DNA of 43,565 nucleotides from Firmicutes bacterium FC7. Its GTDB lineage: Bacteria; Bacillota; Clostridia; Tissierellales; Tissierellaceae. This document shows, piece after piece, positions 8,271 to 17,258 of this stretch. Location of the stretch: positions 26,177 through 69,741 of the forward strand of contig JAKELU010000007.1 in NCBI GenBank assembly GCA_022760735.1. Direction: 5' to 3'. The notes beneath the pieces were generated by a model. It was not told where the DNA came from. It did no database searches and saw nothing but the letters and a program-made list of their open reading frames with translations. The stretch's first letter is position 1; each line of letters begins with the position of its first letter. The translations under genes and the position numbers were made by a program.

Positions 8271-8304
8271 AGAAAAACCTTCTATAGCTTTGCTATAGAA
8301 GGTT
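8271..8304 (-). terminator. Terminator of folC (stop codon inside the stem)
   Basis: A perfect 13-bp stem (AACCTTCTATAGC and its complement) with a 3-nt loop is followed on the minus strand by a T-run. The TAG stop codon of folC is the inner part of the upstream stem strand, so a ribosome finishing folC would cover the hairpin. Confidence 0.9.
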
Positions 8305-9585
8305 TACAATTGTTCTTACTTTTCCAATTAAATATAAGGAGCCTCCAAATACTATCAAATCATCTTTGTCAGCTAGTTCTAGAGCTTTAGAAACCGCTGC
8401 TTCTATTTCTTTTTCTACATAAACTTCAGATATATATCCCTTGATCTCTTCTGCAAGTATTTCAGCATCAAGTTTTCTAGGTATTTTTACCTCTGTAGCA
8501 ACAACTTTATCAGCTAAAGGAGCTAAAAGCTCAATCATATTTTTATGGTCCTTGTCTTTTAATATTGCTACTCCTAATATTAATTTTCTGTAATTAAAAA
8601 GTTTAAGTGCATTAGCCAAATTAGCTATTCCCTGAATATTATGAGCTCCATCGATTAAAAACGTTGGATTTCTTCTCAACACTTCGAGACGTCCTTTCCA
8701 CTTTGTAGCTGCAATCCCTTCATATATTGCTTCATTGGATATACTGATTAAATTTTTCTCTCTTAGAACTAAAAGAGTTGTTATTGCAACAGATGCATTA
8801 TATATTTGATAACGGCCTAAAAGTGAAATTTTTAAATTCTCAAAAAGTTCATCTTTAAATCTAAAATCAAAGGTACTACCAAACTCACTTTCTTCCTTTA
8901 TAATTATGTTATCTGTAGGTGCTTGATAAAATTCAGCATTCAACTCATTTGCTACATCAATTAAAACATTAAGGGCTTCTTCTTCCTGAGGATACGAAAC
9001 CACTATACCATTTTCTTTTATTATTCCCGCTTTTTGATAAGCGATTTCACCTAAAGTCTTCCCTAATATGTCTATATGATCATAGTCAAGAGTAGTTATA
9101 ACCGATGCAAGAGAAGTATCGATAATATTAGTCGCATCAAGCCTACCGCCTAATCCAACTTCTAATACTACATAATCTACCTTCTCTAAGTTGTAATAAA
9201 CAAAAGCTACTGCAGTTATTAATTCAAATGTAGTTGGATGTAACATACCTTCACTAACCATTATATCTGCTTTTTCTTTTACAATTGTAGTTATTTCAGC
9301 CAAAGTGTCATCAGGAATGTTCTCTCCATTAATCTGAATTCTTTCATTAAATCTTTCCAAATATGGAGAAGTATATATACCAACTTTATATCCTGCAGAT
9401 TTTAGACAATGAGCTAAATAGGATGAAGTTGACCCTTTCCCATTCGTACCTGCCACATGGATATATTTTAAATTCTTTTGAGGATTTCCCAAAAGCTCCA
9501 TTAACCTACCAATAGAATCCAACCCATATCTATTTCCGTATTTATCAATATCAATTATATAATCTAATGCCTCCTGGTAGTTCAT
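8293..9585 (-). CDS. folC: Bifunctional folylpolyglutamate/dihydrofolate synthase
   Basis: A Mur-ligase-superfamily enzyme that adds glutamate to dihydropteroate and to folates with ATP. At 430 aa it has normal length. The P-loop HVAGTNGKGSTS lies at residues 43-54, the omega-loop region at PYLERFNERIQ, the metal-binding EVGLGGRLDATN near 142-153, and the C-domain DGAHN near 316. It follows valS in the same direction with a 10-bp gap, so it shares the valS T-box-controlled transcript; the valS-folC pairing is common in Firmicutes. It is closed by a terminator overlapping its stop. Confidence 0.96.
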   Translation of the reverse strand: MNYQEALDYIIDIDKYGNRYGLDSIGRLMELLGNPQKNLKYIHVAGTNGKGSTSSYLAHCLKSAGYKVGIYTSPYLERFNERIQINGENIPDDTLAEITTIVKEKADIMVSEGMLHPTTFELITAVAFVYYNLEKVDYVVLEVGLGGRLDATNIIDTSLASVITTLDYDHIDILGKTLGEIAYQKAGIIKENGIVVSYPQEEEALNVLIDVANELNAEFYQAPTDNIIIKEESEFGSTFDFRFKDELFENLKISLLGRYQIYNASVAITTLLVLREKNLISISNEAIYEGIAATKWKGRLEVLRRNPTFLIDGAHNIQGIANLANALKLFNYRKLILGVAILKDKDHKNMIELLAPLADKVVATEVKIPRKLDAEILAEEIKGYISEVYVEKEIEAAVSKALELADKDDLIVFGGSLYLIGKVRTIVNLL

Positions 9586-9596
9586 CTATTTTCCCC

Positions 9597-12248
9597 CTAT
9601 TTACTTTTATTAAGACTTTCAAGCCTTTCCAATACTTTGTTTAGCATTTCCTCATATTTTCTTTGTTTTTCCCTTTCTTCTTCAACTACTTTAGCAGGCG
9701 CCTTATTTACAAAACCTTGATTTGATAATTTCCCAACTACTCTCTTAATTTCTCCCTCAAGTTTTTCTTTTTCTTTTTCTAATCTTTCTATTTCTTTTTC
9801 ATAGTCTATCAACTCTTTTAATGGAAGGAAAACTTCACATCTATCAAGAACAACCGAGATATTGTCCTCTCCTATTTCTTCTTTATTATCAAATACTGTA
9901 ATTGACTCAGCACTAGCTAAATTCATAAAATGTCTCTTGCCATTTTCAATTATTTCCTTTATAGTATCATCTTCAGTTACGAATATAGTATTTGCTTTCT
10001 TTGATGGTGCAATGTTCATCTCTGCTCTTGCATTTCTTATAGACTTAATTGCAGCCTTAATGTATTCAACTGCTAATTCAGCACCTTCAAATTCAAATTC
10101 ATGGTTGTATTTTGGCCATTCTGAAACAATTAGTGCCTTGTCATTATTTGGTAGATGGTGCCAAATCTCTTCAGTTATATATGGCATAAATGGATGAAGC
10201 AACTTTAATATATTCTTTAAAACAAATACTAGTACTTTTTGAGCTGTTATTTTGCTTTCCTTATTTTCACCATAAAGTCTTGATTTAACCATTTCTATAT
10301 ACCAGTCACAGTATTCATCCCAAATAAAATCATAAATTCTCTGTGCACCAAGACCTAATTCATATTTTCCTAGATTATCTGAAACATCTTTAATTACCTT
10401 ATTTAATTTTGAGATAATCCATTTGTCCTCTTGTTCTAATTTGTCTATATCAATTGAATCATATATTAAATCTTCCTCTATATTCATTAGAACAAATCTA
10501 GTTGCATTCCAAAGTTTATTAGCAAAGTTTCTATTTGCCTCTACCCTTTCAATATAGAATCTCATATCATTTCCTGGACTATTTCCTGTAACTAACGTAA
10601 ATCTAAGAGCATCTGCTCCATATTCTTCTATTATTTCAAGAGGATCTATGCCATTACCTAAAGACTTGCTCATCTTTCTGCCTTGTGAATCTCTTACAAG
10701 TCCAGTTAGGAATACATCTTTAAATGGGATTTCACCCATTTGCTCAATACTTGAGAATACCATTCTAATTACCCAGAAGAATATAATATCGTATCCTGTA
10801 ACAAGTACATCAGTTGGGAAGAAATAATCCAACTCTGGTGTCTTATCAGGCCACCCTAAAGTTGAAAAAGGCCATAATGCTGATGAGAACCATGTATCTA
10901 AAGTATCAGTGTCCTGTCTAACATTTGAGCTATTACATTTATGACACTTATCTACCTTTGTTCTAGAAACAATTATTTCTCCACAGGTATCACAGTAATA
11001 AACAGGAAGTCTATGACCCCACCATAATTGTCTTGATATACACCAGTCCTTTATGTTTTCTAGCCAATGAGCATAAATCTTACCAAATCTTTCAGGAATA
11101 AATTTTAATTCTCCTTTTTCATATGCTTCAAGAGCTGGCTTTGCAAGTGGTTCCATTTTTACGAACCATTGCTTAGATATTAAAGGTTCAATAGTAGTTT
11201 TACATCTTTCACAATGTCCTACTGCATTGTCGTGATCTTTTACAGCTACTAAATAATTATTCTTCTCAAGATCTTCAACAATTTTCTTTCTTGCTTCATA
11301 TCTGTCAAGACCCTCATAAACCCCTCCATTGGAGTTTATAGTTCCATCTTCATTCATAATTATTAATTGACCTAGGCCATGTCTTTCTCCAACCTCAAAG
11401 TCGTTAGGGTCATGAGATGGGGTAATCTTTACTGCTCCTGTACCAAACTCCATTTCTACATATTCATCAGCAATAATTGGAATTTCTCTATTAACAAGTG
11501 GCAATATTGCAGTTTTTCCAATAAGGCCTTTATATCTTTCATCATTAGGATTTACTGCAATTGCAAGGTCTCCAAGCATAGTTTCAGGTCTTGTTGTTGC
11601 GATTTCTATGAAGCCAGTGCTATCCTTTAGAGTATACCTAATTTGCCATATGTGACCATGGGAATCCTCATGTTCAACTTCAGCATCTGAAATAGCAGTT
11701 TTACAGCTAGGACACCAGTTTACAATTCTATTTCCTCTATAAATGAGCCCCTTATCATATAATCTTATAAATACCTCTTCAACAGCCTTACTTAATTGCT
11801 CGTCTAGAGTAAATCTCTCTCTGGACCAATCACAGGACACACCCAATTTCTTTAGCTGATTTTTGATTCTACCTCCATATAAGTGTGTCCAATCCCAGGC
11901 TTCTTCAAGGAACTTTTCTCTACCTAATTCTTCTTTTGACTTACCTTCTGATCTAAGCTTTGCAACAACTCTTGCCTCTGTTGAGATACTTGCATGGTCT
12001 GTACCAGGTTGCCATAATGCCTCATAACCATCCATCCTCTTCCATCTAATCAATATATCTTGTATTGTGTTGTTTAAGGCATGCCCCATATGAAGACTAC
12101 CTGTTACATTTGGCGGAGGCATCATAATGGTAAATGGTTTCTTCGTTTTATCAATCTTAGGTGAAAAATAACCATTATCTTCCCAATATTTATAAAGCCT
12201 ATCTTCAAAATCCTTAGGATTATACGTCTTCGGTAAATTTTCTAACAT
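9597..12248 (-). CDS. valS: Valyl-tRNA synthetase
   Basis: A class I aminoacyl-tRNA synthetase of 883 aa, normal for bacterial ValRS. The HIGH-type motif lies in [14 protein letters not shown] (residues about 44-57) and the KMSKS loop in [10 protein letters not shown]. The CP1 editing domain that hydrolyses Thr-tRNAVal lies between them, with the zinc-binding cysteines CDTCGE and CHKCNS. The end forms the typical valine-arm coiled coil ([21 protein letters not shown] onward) that contacts tRNA. A T-box leader (12366-12604) and a consensus promoter (12612-12640) stand upstream, so expression should rise when tRNAVal is uncharged. Confidence 0.97.
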   Translation of the reverse strand: MLENLPKTYNPKDFEDRLYKYWEDNGYFSPKIDKTKKPFTIMMPPPNVTGSLHMGHALNNTIQDILIRWKRMDGYEALWQPGTDHASISTEARVVAKLRSEGKSKEELGREKFLEEAWDWTHLYGGRIKNQLKKLGVSCDWSRERFTLDEQLSKAVEEVFIRLYDKGLIYRGNRIVNWCPSCKTAISDAEVEHEDSHGHIWQIRYTLKDSTGFIEIATTRPETMLGDLAIAVNPNDERYKGLIGKTAILPLVNREIPIIADEYVEMEFGTGAVKITPSHDPNDFEVGERHGLGQLIIMNEDGTINSNGGVYEGLDRYEARKKIVEDLEKNNYLVAVKDHDNAVGHCERCKTTIEPLISKQWFVKMEPLAKPALEAYEKGELKFIPERFGKIYAHWLENIKDWCISRQLWWGHRLPVYYCDTCGEIIVSRTKVDKCHKCNSSNVRQDTDTLDTWFSSALWPFSTLGWPDKTPELDYFFPTDVLVTGYDIIFFWVIRMVFSSIEQMGEIPFKDVFLTGLVRDSQGRKMSKSLGNGIDPLEIIEEYGADALRFTLVTGNSPGNDMRFYIERVEANRNFANKLWNATRFVLMNIEEDLIYDSIDIDKLEQEDKWIISKLNKVIKDVSDNLGKYELGLGAQRIYDFIWDEYCDWYIEMVKSRLYGENKESKITAQKVLVFVLKNILKLLHPFMPYITEEIWHHLPNNDKALIVSEWPKYNHEFEFEGAELAVEYIKAAIKSIRNARAEMNIAPSKKANTIFVTEDDTIKEIIENGKRHFMNLASAESITVFDNKEEIGEDNISVVLDRCEVFLPLKELIDYEKEIERLEKEKEKLEGEIKRVVGKLSNQGFVNKAPAKVVEEEREKQRKYEEMLNKVLERLESLNKSK

Positions 12249-12365
12249 ATTCTCTCCTCCTATTTCATTAATTTACTTAATAATTCAAAATAAGTCGCAG
12301 TCTCAGAACTTAGAATTGTTATCCTACTGGTCAAGTAAATTCGGTGTTCACTGTATTAGGTCATT

Positions 12366-12604
12366 AAAAAAGCCCTTCATCCTAGATAAGGACGAAGGGC
12401 ATCGCGGTACCACCTTAATTCCATAATAAATATGGCTCTTTAATAAATATAACGGTTTACCCGTTTAGACCTACTATTTTCAGTCTAAATGCTCAAAAGC
12501 TACCTTCAATGAACAGAGCCTAAAGGATTCTCACCAATCACCTTTTCTCTGTATAGGATGTTCATCTACTCCTCTTTTTCTTCGCATATCTCGTATATTA
12601 TATA
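12366..12604 (-). promoter_or_regulatory. T-box riboswitch leader of valS-folC (Val)
   Basis: On the minus strand the leader contains the T-box core GGTGGTACCGCG (about 12401-12414), followed at once by the terminator GCCCTTC...GAAGGGC with a T-run (12366-12400). The stem I region carries the AGTA S-turn on its 5' side and, on its 3' side, GAA-G-GTA, where GTA is a valine codon in the expected specifier position. Uncharged tRNAVal should bind, stabilise the antiterminator and allow valS-folC transcription. The codon register is read by eye. Confidence 0.92.
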
Positions 12605-12611
12605 ATTTATT

Positions 12612-12640
12612 ATTATATTAGTATTAATTTACTTTGTCAA
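12612..12640 (-). promoter_or_regulatory. Consensus sigma-A promoter of the valS T-box transcript
   Basis: TTGACA, 17 nt, TATAAT on the minus strand: a perfect match to both hexamers at the ideal spacing. The -35 hexamer lies inside the last sense codons of pgsA (stop at 12624). Confidence 0.85.
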
Positions 12641-13175
12641 CGGTTCGGTCATTGCCTTTATTCAACTTAAGAAATATTTTTAAATAATTATAAAAAGCAA
12701 CTATATTTAATATAACCGTAATTAAAAGTAATATAATCGAAATTTCAGGCGGAATGTTAAATACAATAGATAAAATTGCAGCGTAAAATGAAAATGTAGC
12801 AATTTTCCCAAACTTATTGGAAGGTATGACTTTTTTGTCTTTATGTAGATATAGTAATCCACCACCTAGTATCATAAATAACTCCTTTAAAGCTAGTGTA
12901 ATTACAATCCAAGATGGTATTAGACCAGATATTGTATAGCTAATTAATACAGAAAAACTCATCATTTTATCAGCAAAAGGATCTAAGACCGTTCCAAATT
13001 TTGTTATTAAATTATACTTTCTAGCTATGTAACCATCTGTAACATCAGATATTCCTGCTAATAAAAATATCATTCCAGAAATTAAAATCCTATTTTCTAA
13101 ATTAGAATGAAACACAAATAAGAATACTGGTATAAGAAATAGTCTAAATACAGTTATTATATTTGGAATATTCAC
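12624..13175 (-). CDS. pgsA: CDP-diacylglycerol--glycerol-3-phosphate 3-phosphatidyltransferase
   Basis: An integral membrane enzyme that forms phosphatidylglycerol phosphate, the first committed step to phosphatidylglycerol and cardiolipin. At 183 aa it has normal size with about five membrane segments. The CDP-alcohol phosphotransferase signature D-G-x2-A-R-x8-G-x3-D-x3-D is intact, reading from DVTDGYIAR to GTVLDPFADK at residues about 45-71. AGGAGG precedes the start. The promoter of the downstream valS T-box lies in its last codons, so the two genes overlap functionally at the DNA level. Confidence 0.93.
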   Translation of the reverse strand: MNIPNIITVFRLFLIPVFLFVFHSNLENRILISGMIFLLAGISDVTDGYIARKYNLITKFGTVLDPFADKMMSFSVLISYTISGLIPSWIVITLALKELFMILGGGLLYLHKDKKVIPSNKFGKIATFSFYAAILSIVFNIPPEISIILLLITVILNIVAFYNYLKIFLKLNKGNDRTVDKVN

Positions 13176-13277
13176 TAAATGTTCCTCCTTAAAATAGCTG
13201 TAACCAATAGCTTTATCTAGAATAATATAGCAATATCTAGAACTATCATAATACCATATTATCTAAGGAGGGATAGG

Positions 13278-14288
13278 ATGTCAAAGGTTTTTAAAAAATT
13301 TATACTTCCACTAATCTTTATTTTAATTTTAGGAACAATTTTAACTGCTTGTACCCAAAAATCAGAATTAACCAAAATACGTCTTATTGAAGTTACACAC
13401 TCCCTATTCTACACTCCTCAATATGTTGCAATGACTCAAGGTTTCTTTGAAGAAGAGGGACTTGAAATTGAATTGATAAACGGAAAAGGTGCCGACAAGG
13501 TAATGGCAGCACTTATAAGTGGAGAAGCAGATATTGGATTTTGTGGACCTGAAGCATCTGTATACGTTTATAATCAAGGAAGAGAAAATTATGCCATTAA
13601 CTTTGCACAATTAACACAGAGAGACGGTTCATTCCTAGTGGGTCGTGAAAAAGATGATGATTTCAAATGGGAAGACTTAAAAGGATCAGAAATTCTAGGC
13701 GGAAGAAAAGGCGGAGTGCCTTTTATGACTCTAGAATATGTCATAAAGAATCATGGTTTAAAAATTCCTGAGGATGTAAATGTACGATCAGATGTACAAT
13801 TTGACGTGCTTGCAGGGGCATTTGTTGCTGGAGAAGGAGACTATGTAGCATTATTCGAACCAGTTGCTACACAACTAGAGATGGAAGGTAAAGGTTATAT
13901 AGTCGCTTCAATAGGAGAAGCTGCAGGGTATATACCTTATACTTGTTATTCTGCTACTAAAGATTATATAGAAAAAAATTCTGATATCATACAAAAATTC
14001 ACAAATGCTATCCTAAAAGGAATGGTTTGGGTTCAAAATCATTCTACTGAAGAAGTAGCAAAGGCAGTACAACCACAGTTCCCTGATACCGATTTAGAAG
14101 TACTAAAGACTCTAATAGATAGATATAAAGCACAAGACTCATGGAAACCAGACCTTATTATAACTGAAGAAGGACTAAGTCACTTAATGGATATTATGGA
14201 GCTTGCTGGTGAGCTTGATAAAAGAGCTGACTATGATAAGATAGTAACTACAAAATTTGCTACTGAGGCAATGAAAAATATTAAGTAG
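13278..14288 (+). CDS. ABC transporter solute-binding lipoprotein (SsuA/ThiY/NMT1-like)
   Basis: A 336-aa secreted lipoprotein. The signal peptide runs to the lipobox ILTAC near residue 25, after which Cys would be lipidated and anchored to the membrane. The mature part has the NMT1/THI5-like fold: FYTPQYVAMTQGFFEEEGLEIE, DKVMAALISGEADIGFCGPE and VFKYVIKNHGL-like segments typical of binding proteins for nitrate, sulfonates or thiamine precursors. No permease or ATPase gene lies beside it, so it is an orphan here and the ligand is open. AAGGAGGGATAGG precedes the ATG; two TATCTAGAA copies lie upstream. Confidence 0.88.
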   Translation: MSKVFKKFILPLIFILILGTILTACTQKSELTKIRLIEVTHSLFYTPQYVAMTQGFFEEEGLEIELINGKGADKVMAALISGEADIGFCGPEASVYVYNQGRENYAINFAQLTQRDGSFLVGREKDDDFKWEDLKGSEILGGRKGGVPFMTLEYVIKNHGLKIPEDVNVRSDVQFDVLAGAFVAGEGDYVALFEPVATQLEMEGKGYIVASIGEAAGYIPYTCYSATKDYIEKNSDIIQKFTNAILKGMVWVQNHSTEEVAKAVQPQFPDTDLEVLKTLIDRYKAQDSWKPDLIITEEGLSHLMDIMELAGELDKRADYDKIVTTKFATEAMKNIK

Positions 14289-14303
14289 TTATAAATAAGC
14301 GTC

Positions 14304-14338
14304 AAAAATACCGTAAGCAATTGCCTTACGGTATTTTT
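14304..14338. terminator. Bidirectional terminator
   Basis: A perfect 13-bp stem (AAAATACCGTAAG and its complement) with a 7-nt loop has T-runs in both directions. It separates the convergent solute-binding gene and trpS, one base from the trpS stop codon. Confidence 0.92.
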
Positions 14339-15334
14339 CTATCTTCTTGGTATAAATCCAACCTTCTTATATACCTTTCTTAGGGTCTTCATGGCATGAT
14401 ATTCTGCTTTATCTGCCCCCTTCTTATAAATCTCTTCAAGATAATCTTTGTTATTCATCAAGTAATGGTATTTTTCTTGTATAGGTAATAATCCCTCAAT
14501 AATAACTTCTGCCAAATCTTCTTTAAACTTACCGTATCCAACTCCCTCATATCTATTAACAATAGATTCAACTTTTTCATTTGAAAATAAGGAGTAGATA
14601 TTAATCAAATTCTTTAATCCAGGTTGCTCATCTCTATATGCAATAACTCCTTCTGAATCAGTAACTGCTCTTTTAACCTTTCTTCTAATAGCATCCTTAT
14701 CATCTAAAAGTAGAATAAATGCATTTTCATCAGCATCTGATTTAGACATTTTTACCTCAGGATTTTGTAAACTCATAATTCTAGCACCAAATTCATTATA
14801 TAAACCTTGAGGTACTTTAAATGTTTCACTATACCTGTTATTAAATCTTTCGGCTAAATCCCTCGCTAACTCAATATGTTGTTTTTGATCATCACCTACT
14901 GGTACAAAATCCGTCTGATATAATAAAATATCTGCAGCCATTAAAACAGGGTATGTGAATAATCCAGCGTTTAAATTCTCTTCTGATTTTCTTGCTTTAT
15001 CTTTGAATTGGGTCATTCTGTTTAGTTGTCCCATATATGTTATCGTATTTAAAACCCATGATAGCTCTGCATGTGCAGGCACATGAGATTGCATAAATAA
15101 CGTTGACTTATCTGGATCAATTCCACAAGCTACATATAAAGCTAAAACATCTAATGATCTTTTTCTTAAATCCTTTGGAACCTGAGGCACTGTAATTGCA
15201 TGTAAATCTACTATACAATAAAAACAATCATACTCATCTTGTAGAGTAGCAAAATTCTTTATTGCCCCAATATAATTACCTATAGTTAATGAACCGGAAG
15301 GTTGAACACCACTAAAGACTACTTTTCTCTCCAT
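14339..15334 (-). CDS. trpS: Tryptophanyl-tRNA synthetase
   Basis: A class I synthetase of 331 aa, the standard size for bacterial TrpRS, acting as a homodimer. The HIGH-type motif is SGSLTIGNYIGA near residues 13-24, the tryptophan-pocket region is DLHAIT and VPVGDDQKQH, and the KMSKS loop is VKMSKSDADENA near residues 195-206. It is the only gene of its transcription unit, with a Trp T-box leader (15380-15614) and promoter upstream and a bidirectional terminator downstream. Expression should respond to uncharged tRNATrp. Confidence 0.97.
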   Translation of the reverse strand: MERKVVFSGVQPSGSLTIGNYIGAIKNFATLQDEYDCFYCIVDLHAITVPQVPKDLRKRSLDVLALYVACGIDPDKSTLFMQSHVPAHAELSWVLNTITYMGQLNRMTQFKDKARKSEENLNAGLFTYPVLMAADILLYQTDFVPVGDDQKQHIELARDLAERFNNRYSETFKVPQGLYNEFGARIMSLQNPEVKMSKSDADENAFILLLDDKDAIRRKVKRAVTDSEGVIAYRDEQPGLKNLINIYSLFSNEKVESIVNRYEGVGYGKFKEDLAEVIIEGLLPIQEKYHYLMNNKDYLEEIYKKGADKAEYHAMKTLRKVYKKVGFIPRR

Positions 15335-15379
15335 AAATACACTTCCTTTCTATAATAAAATATGTAATGGTTAGATAAT

Positions 15380-15614
15380 AAAAAACCCTTTATCTCTAAT
15401 AATATAGAGACGAAGGGTTATCCGCGGTGCCACTCTATTTGCTAAAAAGCCAGCTCTTATCCTATAAGGGGGATTCCCTCGCCCTACTTTTTCAGGCAAA
15501 ACTCTTAGGCCCATTCATTATCCCAGTATCATCAGGCTTCCACCATCCCTGACTCGCTATTGATCTTTTGGATAACTACTCTTCCTAATCATGGTGTACA
15601 CTATATTAAAATTT
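15380..15614 (-). promoter_or_regulatory. T-box riboswitch leader of trpS (Trp)
   Basis: The minus strand shows the T-box core AGAGTGGCACCGCGG (about 15420-15434) followed by the terminator AACCCTTCGTCTCT...AAAGGGTT with a T-run (15380-15419). The stem I 5' side has GAGTAG, and the 3' side reads TGAATGGGCC with TGG, the tryptophan codon, directly after GAA. This agrees with the gene it controls. Confidence 0.93.
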
Positions 15615-15621
15615 TAATACT

Positions 15622-15650
15622 ATTATATCCATTATATTATAAAATGTAAA
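15622..15650 (-). promoter_or_regulatory. Sigma-A promoter of the trpS leader
   Basis: TTTACA, 17 nt, TATAAT on the minus strand, a few bases upstream of the inferred start of the T-box leader. Confidence 0.7.
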
Positions 15651-15761
15651 CAAATCATTTTATTATAAAGGGTTAGTATATTTTAAATAGAATATTATTA
15701 CATAGCAAAGATAATATTAATTCTGACTTGAATCAAAGTTATGATTTATATATATTTTCAA

Positions 15762-15790
15762 TTGACACATAATAAATAAATATATAAAAT
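15762..15790 (+). promoter_or_regulatory. Sigma-A promoter of the symporter gene
   Basis: TTGACA, 17 nt, TAAAAT on the plus strand, about 30 bp upstream of the symporter reading frame. Confidence 0.65.
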
Positions 15791-15818
15791 CTCTATATAA
15801 CATTTATCAAGCAAAGGG

Positions 15819-17222
15819 GTGTTCTATATTAAAGATAATAAAAGAAACTTAACCGATGAAAAACGCGAAACCTTTTCTTCTGGTCTGGCAGTGTTTTTTG
15901 CTACTCTAGGGTCAGCCGTAGGATTAGGTAACATATGGAAGTTTCCAACCTTAGTAGGTATGAATGGTGGCGGTGCATTTGTATTAGTTTATTTTATCTG
16001 TATATTATTATTAGGTATACCAGTTATGATATCTGAATTTTATATAGGTAGAAGTACTCGAAGCAATCCAGTAGGTGCGTTCAACAAACTAAAAGCTAAA
16101 CCATTTTGGAAAATTATTGGTTATCTTGGCGTATCTGGAGCATTGTTTATTATGTTTTTCTATTCAGCCGTAGCAGGTTGGGTTTATTCTTATATATTTA
16201 AGGCAATCAAAGGAGATTTCTTAAATATATCATCATTATCCATTCACCAAGCAGGTGAAACTGTTAGCTCCATATTTGAATCTACTGTAGGTGCATCTAT
16301 TTCCCCAATAATATGGCAAGCAATCGCCTTAGCCGTAGTTGGAATCATTCTTTTTGCAGGTGTTAAGAATGGGATTGAAAAAATAACAAAAACCTTAATG
16401 CCACTTTTGTTTACTCTAATAATTATTATTTGTATTCGTTCGTTAACTCTAGAAGGTGCTAGAGATGGTTTGAGTTTTTTATTCAAGGTAGATTTTTCTA
16501 AAATAACACCTTCTGTGTTATTATCTGCATTAGGATTAGCATTCTTTAAGCTTTCAGTGGGAATGGGAACCATGATAACATACGGAAGTTATTTTACTGA
16601 AAACAATAATTTGATTAATACATCATTTAAAGTAGCCTTTTCAGACACATTAGTCTCTATCTTAGTTGGAATGGCAATATTCCCAGTAGTTTTTACTTTT
16701 GGATTGGAGCCTGGAGCAGGCCCTGGACTTTTATTTAATACAATACCATTAGTTTTCTCTAAAATACCATTTGGTAATGTTCTATTAATAGCTTTCTTTT
16801 TATTGACAGCATTTGCTGCAACAATGGCAATGCTTTCATTAGTAGAAGTCCCTGTAGTATTTATGGCAGAGGAATGGGATTTAGATAGAAAAAAATCAGT
16901 AATTATAACACTATTAATCATGTTTATAGTAGGAGTGCTAACTGTTCATCCTAGCAGTATATTTGGGCATATAACTCTATTTGGAAAAAACTTTTTTGAT
17001 TTGTTTGATTTTATTTCTTCTAATTTAATACTTCCTATTGGAGGATTTTTAATTGCAATATTTGTAGGCCATAAAACAAAAAAAGCGGATATTATAAAAG
17101 AGCTATCTAATAATGGAGAATTAGATAATTCTAATAAGATAAATATTTACATTACGATTCTAAAATATATAACCCCACTTTTATTGATTATTGTATTCTT
17201 AAATTCTATTGGTATAATCTAA
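15819..17222 (+). CDS. Sodium-dependent transporter, neurotransmitter:sodium symporter family
   Basis: A membrane symporter of 467 aa with about eleven to twelve hydrophobic segments, coupling Na+ entry to uptake of an amino acid or related solute (LeuT fold). The family hallmark is the TM1 stretch FSSGLAVFFATLGSAVGLGNIWKFP (residues about 21-45), which lines the Na+ and substrate sites, followed by GGGAFVLVYF in TM2. Tryptophan and tyrosine transporters of this family exist; the gene stands beside trpS, but that is weak evidence. The start is odd: GTG at 15819 overlaps the SD AAAGGGG, while an ATT at 15828 lies 8 nt behind it and gives the usual short N-terminus. Confidence 0.9.
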   Translation: MFYIKDNKRNLTDEKRETFSSGLAVFFATLGSAVGLGNIWKFPTLVGMNGGGAFVLVYFICILLLGIPVMISEFYIGRSTRSNPVGAFNKLKAKPFWKIIGYLGVSGALFIMFFYSAVAGWVYSYIFKAIKGDFLNISSLSIHQAGETVSSIFESTVGASISPIIWQAIALAVVGIILFAGVKNGIEKITKTLMPLLFTLIIIICIRSLTLEGARDGLSFLFKVDFSKITPSVLLSALGLAFFKLSVGMGTMITYGSYFTENNNLINTSFKVAFSDTLVSILVGMAIFPVVFTFGLEPGAGPGLLFNTIPLVFSKIPFGNVLLIAFFLLTAFAATMAMLSLVEVPVVFMAEEWDLDRKKSVIITLLIMFIVGVLTVHPSSIFGHITLFGKNFFDLFDFISSNLILPIGGFLIAIFVGHKTKKADIIKELSNNGELDNSNKINIYITILKYITPLLLIIVFLNSIGII

Positions 17223-17256
17223 AATGCTCTTAAAGAACTTCTTTAAGAGCATTTTA
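17221..17256. terminator. Bidirectional terminator
   Basis: AAAATGCTCTTAAAG and CTTTAAGAGCATTTT form a 15-bp stem with a 5-nt loop and T-runs on both sides, between the convergent symporter and yyaL genes. Confidence 0.92.
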
Positions 17257-17258
17257 TT

